Source of the DNA: Pseudomonadota bacterium
GTDB lineage: Bacteria; Pseudomonadota; Alphaproteobacteria; Rhizobiales; Methylopilaceae
Assembly: GCA_023430145.1 (NCBI GenBank)
Contig: JAEZCD010000303.1
Span: 1-11,245, forward strand
Length of the DNA stretch: 11,245 bases
Reading direction: 5' to 3'
Shown: positions 7,142 through 11,245 of the stretch, in pieces
How positions within the stretch are numbered: the first letter of the stretch is position 1
How the letters are laid out: every line of letters begins with the position of its first letter
Position numbers and translations under genes: made by a program
The notes under the pieces: generated by a model
Told to the model about the DNA's origin: nothing
Database searches by the model: none
The model's input: the letters and a program-made list of their open reading frames with translations, nothing else

Positions 7142-7864
7142 TCACGCGGCGCTTTCGGCGATCGCCGCCTCGGCCGAGGCGATCGAGGTCGGCGTGCCGA
7201 CATGCATCCAGAAGCCCTCGAGCCGGATGCCGTAGAGGCGCTCGCTTTCCAGCGCCCGGTCGAACACCCGGTTGAGCGAGAACGGGTCGGCGGCGAGGCC
7301 GGAGAACAGCTCCGGCTTCAGGATCGCCGCGCCCGCATAGGCGAAGGGCGTCACCTCGCGCTCGCGCTTGCGCCGGAGGCGGCCGAGCGGGTCGAGGACG
7401 AAGTCGCCGGTGGCATCGTAGCCGGTGCTGGCGACCACGAGGGCGAGCAACAGGATGCCGTCCATGCGCCCGGGGTCGAAGGCGCCCGCGAGGCGGCGCA
7501 GATTGGGCCGCACGCCCTCGATCCAGATCGAGTCTGCGTTGACGACGAAGAACGGCTCGGCGCCGAGCAGCGGCAGCGCCTTGACGATGCCGCCGCCGGA
7601 TTCGAGCAGCCGCTCGCGCTCGTCGGAGATGACGATCTGCGGCCGCGTCCGCGCCGCCAGATGCGCCTGCATCTTCTCGGCGAAGTGGTGCACGTTGACG
7701 ACCACCGTCTCGACGCCCGCCGCCTCCAAACGGTCGAGCGCGCGGTCGGCGAGCGTGCGACCGCCGATCGGCACCAGCGGCTTCGGCAAGACGTCGGTCA
7801 GCGGCCGCATGCGCGTGCCGAGCCCGGCCGCGAGCAGCATAGCCGTCTTCGGCACCGCGCTCAT
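7142..7864 (-). CDS. murU: MurU-like sugar-1-phosphate nucleotidyltransferase
   Basis: The 240-residue product has a single nucleotidyltransferase (NTP_transferase, Rossmann-like) domain. The N-terminal LAAGLGTRMRPLT (11-23) is the nucleotide-binding loop, and LPKPLVPIGG (26-35) provides the conserved Lys. DERERLLESGGGI (81-93) and the metal-binding Asp111 in VNADSIW follow, then WMHVGTP (219-225). MurU transfers UMP from UTP to N-acetylmuramate 1-phosphate in peptidoglycan recycling. Placement beside an AmgK-like kinase is the main reason for choosing MurU over other sugar-phosphate nucleotidyltransferases. ATG 7862-7864 overlaps the upstream TGA by four bases (ATGA), so it is co-translated with the kinase fusion. 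It is the last gene of the minus-strand cluster in this window, and its transcript runs into the palindromic element. Confidence 0.85.
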   Translation of the reverse strand: MSAVPKTAMLLAAGLGTRMRPLTDVLPKPLVPIGGRTLADRALDRLEAAGVETVVVNVHHFAEKMQAHLAARTRPQIVISDERERLLESGGGIVKALPLLGAEPFFVVNADSIWIEGVRPNLRRLAGAFDPGRMDGILLLALVVASTGYDATGDFVLDPLGRLRRKREREVTPFAYAGAAILKPELFSGLAADPFSLNRVFDRALESERLYGIRLEGFWMHVGTPTSIASAEAAIAESAA

Positions 7865-9399
7865 ACCGCCACCGCCTGCGGCTCGGTGCTGCCGAAGGCC
7901 GCGGCATACCATTCGGCGAGCTCGGCCAGCGCCGGATGCGCCAGGTCGCGCGCGAGATAGCGCTGCAGCCGCGGCAGATGCCGCATGTAGCCGGGCTTGC
8001 CGTCGCGCCGCGCGAGCCGCACGAAGATGCCGAGAACTTTTGTCGAACGCTGCGCGCCGAGCAGGGCGTAGCTGCGCAGGAAGGCGGCGATGTCGAGATC
8101 CTTGGTGGTCTGCCGCCGGGTATCGAGATAGCGGCGCAGGAGATGGATCTCGAGCTGTTCGGGGACGTCGACGCGCGCGTCCTGAAGGAGCGAGACGAGG
8201 TCGTAGGCGGGCGGCCCGCGCAGGGCGTCCTGGAAGTCGATCAGCCCGACGGCGCCGATGCCGGGCCGTCCTTCGAGCCAGATGAGGTTCGGCGAGTGGA
8301 AGTCGCGCAGCGTCCAGGTCGTCGGCTCGGCCAGCACGGGCTCCAGGGCGGCCCGCCAGAGCCGCGCGAACTCGGCGCGGACCGCGTCCGGGGCCGCGGC
8401 ACCGGTCGCATAGGGGTAGTACCAGTCGAGCAGCAGCTCGACCTCGATCAGCATCGCCTCCTCGTCGTAGCGCGGAAGCCGGTGGGTCACGCTCGGCGCG
8501 ACCGCCTCGGCCGGCAGCGCCGTGGCGTGCAGGCGCGCCAGGAGGTCGACCGCGCGCTCGTAGCGCTCGGTGATCGGCTCCCCGTCGCGCACGACCGGCT
8601 CGGAGCCGAGATCCTCGAGCAGCAGGAAGCCGCGATGCAGGTCCGCCGACAGGATCTCCGGGGCCGACAGGCCGAGCCCGCGCAGCCCCTCGGCCATGGC
8701 CACGAAGGGACCGACATGCTCGGCGAGCTTGGCGATGGCGCTGTAGGGGCGGCCGCCGCGGATCGCCGGCCCGTCGGCACGCTTGGGCGCATCCATGAGG
8801 ATGGCGGTGGCGCCGGGGCGGACCAGCCGCTCGTAGACGCGCGTCGAGGCGTCGCCCTGCAGGTGGATGCGGGTCGCCTCGCCCCAGCCGGCCGACTCGA
8901 GGAAGTAGCGCCCGTCGCGCAGCCGCGCGAGCCGCTCCGCGAAGGCGCCGACGCCGGTGACGGTCGCCCGCCGCGCGTTCGGCCCGAACTCGGGGAGCAT
9001 GTCGAGCGCCACGTCGAGCCGGTTCGGCGGCAGCATGCCGCCGGTGCGCTCCGGCCACTCGACGAGCACGATGGCGCCTTCGCCGGCCTCGTCCCAGCCG
9101 AGCTCCTCGAGCTCGGCGACGTCGCCGATCCGGTAGAGGTCGGCATGCGCGACGACGCCGCGCTGCGTCGGATAGGACTGCAGGAGCGTGAAGGTCGGGC
9201 TCGGCACCTCGAGCGTCTCGTCGGCCGAGAGGCGGCGGATGATCGCCCGCGCCAGCGTCGTCTTGCCGGCGCCGAGACCGCCCGAGAGGGTGACGAGGTC
9301 GCCCGGCCGCACGACGTGGGCGATGTCGCGGGCGAGCCGCACGGTGGCGTGCTCGTCCGGAAGATCGAGCGACCAGACCTCGGTGCGCGGCTCGGCCAT
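7861..9399 (-). CDS. tsaE-amgK: TsaE-AmgK fusion: tRNA t6A ATPase joined to amino-sugar kinase
   Basis: The 512-residue protein holds two domains. Residues 1 to about 155 are TsaE, the ATPase needed with TsaB and TsaD for N6-threonylcarbamoyladenosine at tRNA position 37. It shows Walker A GGLGAGKTT (40-48), SPTFTLLQSY (67-76), HADLYRI (85-91) and VEWPER (113-118). Residues about 165-512 are an aminoglycoside phosphotransferase-like kinase of the AmgK type, with GDASTRVYERL (182-192), LLLEDLG (259-265), the catalytic loop LRDFHSPNLIWL (364-375) and the metal-binding LIDFQDALRGPPAYD (386-400). AmgK phosphorylates the anomeric carbon of N-acetylmuramate or GlcNAc, giving the substrate for MurU. 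The frame is open upstream, but ATG 9399 begins the TsaE fold and lies 13 bases after the DivL-like stop. Such fusions occur in other alphaproteobacteria. Confidence 0.9.
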   Translation of the reverse strand: MAEPRTEVWSLDLPDEHATVRLARDIAHVVRPGDLVTLSGGLGAGKTTLARAIIRRLSADETLEVPSPTFTLLQSYPTQRGVVAHADLYRIGDVAELEELGWDEAGEGAIVLVEWPERTGGMLPPNRLDVALDMLPEFGPNARRATVTGVGAFAERLARLRDGRYFLESAGWGEATRIHLQGDASTRVYERLVRPGATAILMDAPKRADGPAIRGGRPYSAIAKLAEHVGPFVAMAEGLRGLGLSAPEILSADLHRGFLLLEDLGSEPVVRDGEPITERYERAVDLLARLHATALPAEAVAPSVTHRLPRYDEEAMLIEVELLLDWYYPYATGAAAPDAVRAEFARLWRAALEPVLAEPTTWTLRDFHSPNLIWLEGRPGIGAVGLIDFQDALRGPPAYDLVSLLQDARVDVPEQLEIHLLRRYLDTRRQTTKDLDIAAFLRSYALLGAQRSTKVLGIFVRLARRDGKPGYMRHLPRLQRYLARDLAHPALAELAEWYAAAFGSTEPQAVAV

Positions 9400-9412
9400 C
9401 CGGGCTCGTCCC

Positions 9413-11245
9413 TCAGGCGGCCGCACGAATGCTGTCCCGGCGGGCCGGGAAGCGGCAGGTGACGCGGGTGCCGCGGCCGACATCGGTCTCGAGCGCCACC
9501 GAGCCGCCGTGCAGCTCGACGAAGGAGCGGACGATCGACAGGCCGAGCCCGACGCCGCGGTGGCGCGCGCCCGACACGTGGCTCTCGAAGCGGTCGAAGA
9601 CGCGGTCGACGAGCTCGGGCGGGATGCCGGCACCCTCGTCGGCGACCGTGAAGGCGACCTCGGACGGGGTACGCTCCGCCGACATGACGATGCGGCCGCC
9701 CGGAGGCGAGAAGCCGATCGCGTTCGACAACAGGTTGAACAGGATCTGACGCACCCTTTTCTCGTCGGCGACGAAGGAGCCGATATCGTCCGCGGCGCGA
9801 ATGTCGAGCGCGATGTCGCCCTCGGCCAGCCGGTCGCGTACGCCCTCGGCGGCGGCCTGCATGGTCGCACGAATCGGCACCTCGCCCAAAGACAGCTCCA
9901 TGATGCCGGCATCGATCGTCGCCAGGTCGAGAATGTCGTCGACGATGGCGAGCAGCGCCGCGCTCGAGGCGAGCACGTGGCCGGCATATTCGCGCTGCCG
10001 CTCGGTGAGCGGGCCGACATGCTCCTCGGCGAGCAGCTGCGTGAAGCCGATGATGTTGGTCAGCGGCGAGCGCAGCTCGTAGGACATGTGCTTGACGAAG
10101 TCGTTCTTCAGCTGGCCGGCGGCCTCGAGCGCGTCGTTGCGCTCGCGCAGGGCGCGCTCGATCGCCACGCCGGCCGTGACGTCGGTGAAGGTCGCCAGCG
10201 TCGCCCCGTCCGGCAGCGGCACCGTGGCGACGTCGAGCGTGCTGCCGTCGCGCCGCTCGATGCGCGAATCGAGCGGCGTGCGCTGCTCGGCGAGCGCGGT
10301 GATGCTGGCCTTGAAGGCGTCCCAGAAGCCCGCCTCGTCATGCAGCGGCCGGGCGAGCTCGATGACGCGCGCGGCGTGCGGCCGGCCCGCGAGCTCGGCG
10401 GGCGGCAGCTTCCACAGCTTCTGGAAGGCCGGGTTGAAGAGCCTCAGCGTGCCGTCCGAGCCGAACACGGCCACCGCCTCGACGAGGTGGTCGAGCGTCT
10501 CGGACTGGACGCGGGTGAGCGCGTTGTAGCGCGACTCGAGATCGAGCCGCTCGGTCACGTCGTCGAACAGATAGGTGACGCCGCCCTCCGGATTGGGGCT
10601 GGCGAAGACGCGGATCGTCTTGCCGTCCGGCAGGTGCCACCAGTGCTCCTTCGGCTCGAGCGCCCGGTACACCTCGTGCAGGCTCTCCTTCCACTGCCGG
10701 AAGTCGGACTGCTCGGGCAGCCGGCGGATCGCCCGCAGGCGCTCGAGCACGGCGCTGTCGGTCGGCGCCTGGTCGAGGAAGGCGGCATCGAGCTGGAACA
10801 GCTGCCGGTAGGCCTGGTTGTGGAAGACGAGGGTGCCGTCGGCCCGGAAGATGGCGACCGCGGTGGCGATCTCGTCGAGGGTGCGGCGGTGCGCGTCGAT
10901 GTGCCGGGACATCTCCGCCCGCACCGCCTCGAGGTCGGAGACGTCGAGCGCGAGGCCGGCGCTGCCCTCGCTCGCCGGCACGTCGACGACGTCGAACAGG
11001 CGCCGCGTCCCGGCCACCACGGCCGGCAGGCGGCGGCGGAACACCTCGCCCTTGAGGCGGGCGCGTACCACCTCGTCGCGCAGCGAGCGGTCGAGGAACT
11101 CGAGGCCCCGCTCGACCGCGCAGGCGCCGTCCGGCGCCTCGACGGCGGCGGCATAGGCGCTGTTGGCCCAGGCGAGGCGGCCGTCGCCGCCGCGGATCCA
11201 GGCCGGCTGGCCGACCGCCTCGAGCAATCGGTGCAGGAGCCGCAG
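9413..11245 (-). CDS. divL: DivL-like PAS sensor kinase with Tyr in place of the phospho-His (5' partial)
   Basis: At least 610 residues are visible, and the frame runs off the right edge, so the N-terminus (probably a membrane anchor) is missing. Counting from an internal TTG at 11227, PAS-like regions lie at about 1-100, 110-225 and 240-350. A dimerisation helix (about 365-430) and an ATPase domain (about 480-595) follow. The ATPase has an N-box with Asn502 (NLLSNAIGFS), G1 ADEGAGIP (529-536) and G2 GVGLGLSIV (558-566). The H-box reads HMSYELRSPLTNI (380-392): Tyr383, codon 10079-10081, replaces the usual phospho-acceptor His. The same His-to-Tyr change marks Caulobacter DivL, a pseudokinase-like regulator of CckA in the CtrA cell-cycle pathway. 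The tsaE neighbour supports this. Without the N-terminus, a different PAS kinase of the same subfamily remains possible. Confidence 0.85.
   Translation of the reverse strand: MRLLHRLLEAVGQPAWIRGGDGRLAWANSAYAAAVEAPDGACAVERGLEFLDRSLRDEVVRARLKGEVFRRRLPAVVAGTRRLFDVVDVPASEGSAGLALDVSDLEAVRAEMSRHIDAHRRTLDEIATAVAIFRADGTLVFHNQAYRQLFQLDAAFLDQAPTDSAVLERLRAIRRLPEQSDFRQWKESLHEVYRALEPKEHWWHLPDGKTIRVFASPNPEGGVTYLFDDVTERLDLESRYNALTRVQSETLDHLVEAVAVFGSDGTLRLFNPAFQKLWKLPPAELAGRPHAARVIELARPLHDEAGFWDAFKASITALAEQRTPLDSRIERRDGSTLDVATVPLPDGATLATFTDVTAGVAIERALRERNDALEAAGQLKNDFVKHMSYELRSPLTNIIGFTQLLAEEHVGPLTERQREYAGHVLASSAALLAIVDDILDLATIDAGIMELSLGEVPIRATMQAAAEGVRDRLAEGDIALDIRAADDIGSFVADEKRVRQILFNLLSNAIGFSPPGGRIVMSAERTPSEVAFTVADEGAGIPPELVDRVFDRFESHVSGARHRGVGLGLSIVRSFVELHGGSVALETDVGRGTRVTCRFPARRDSIRAAA

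Noticed and set aside
6845..7960. Long plus-strand frame from the moeA end through the murU-like gene
   Set aside because: It covers the palindromic element and then runs antisense to a recognisable nucleotidyltransferase. The composition is that of a shadow frame.

Overview
The window looks like chromosomal DNA from a high-GC alphaproteobacterium, most likely of the Rhizobiales (Hyphomicrobiales) type. This rests on strongly G/C-biased third codon positions, the gene order trpG-trpD-trpC-moaC-moeA, and a DivL-like kinase next to a TsaE-kinase fusion and a MurU-like nucleotidyltransferase. Species cannot be named from this sequence.

Layout. (1) Positions 1-187 hold the proline-rich C-terminal tail of an unidentified plus-strand protein. 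It meets, tail to tail, a small minus-strand YdcZ-type (DUF606) membrane protein at 191-643. (2) Positions about 783-2642 are a decayed accessory patch. It holds the C-terminal stub of an AAA/OLD-like ATPase (783-1088), then the broken remains of the TOPRIM/DUF4276-like gene that normally accompanies such ATPases. That second gene has two frameshifts near its start. It is also cut in two (1114-1525 and about 2433-2642) by a roughly 0.9 kb insertion carrying a minus-strand antibiotic biosynthesis monooxygenase (ABM/YgiN-like) gene. (3) Positions 2698-6848 are a tight plus-strand operon: trpG, trpD, trpC (tryptophan synthesis from chorismate to indole-3-glycerol phosphate, without trpE or trpF here), then moaC and moeA (molybdenum cofactor synthesis). 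Gaps run from a 4-nt overlap to 5 nt. (4) Positions 6849-7141 are a convergent intergenic region with a 128-bp palindromic element whose two ends are each a hairpin. (5) Positions 7142-11245 are a minus-strand cluster transcribed right to left: a DivL-like sensor pseudokinase (open at the window edge), a TsaE-AmgK fusion, and a MurU-like sugar-1-phosphate nucleotidyltransferase.

How the genes work together. TrpG, TrpD and TrpC supply consecutive steps of tryptophan synthesis, and MoaC and MoeA supply an early and a late step of molybdopterin cofactor synthesis. The minus-strand cluster joins cell-cycle signalling (DivL), an essential tRNA modification ATPase (TsaE) and cell-wall sugar salvage (AmgK then MurU).

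I found no intact novel system. The most unusual content is the wrecked ATPase/TOPRIM-like pair, of a kind often found in anti-phage loci, and the foreign-looking cassette that split it. The ATPase and TOPRIM-like assignments come from recalled family patterns and were not searched against a database.
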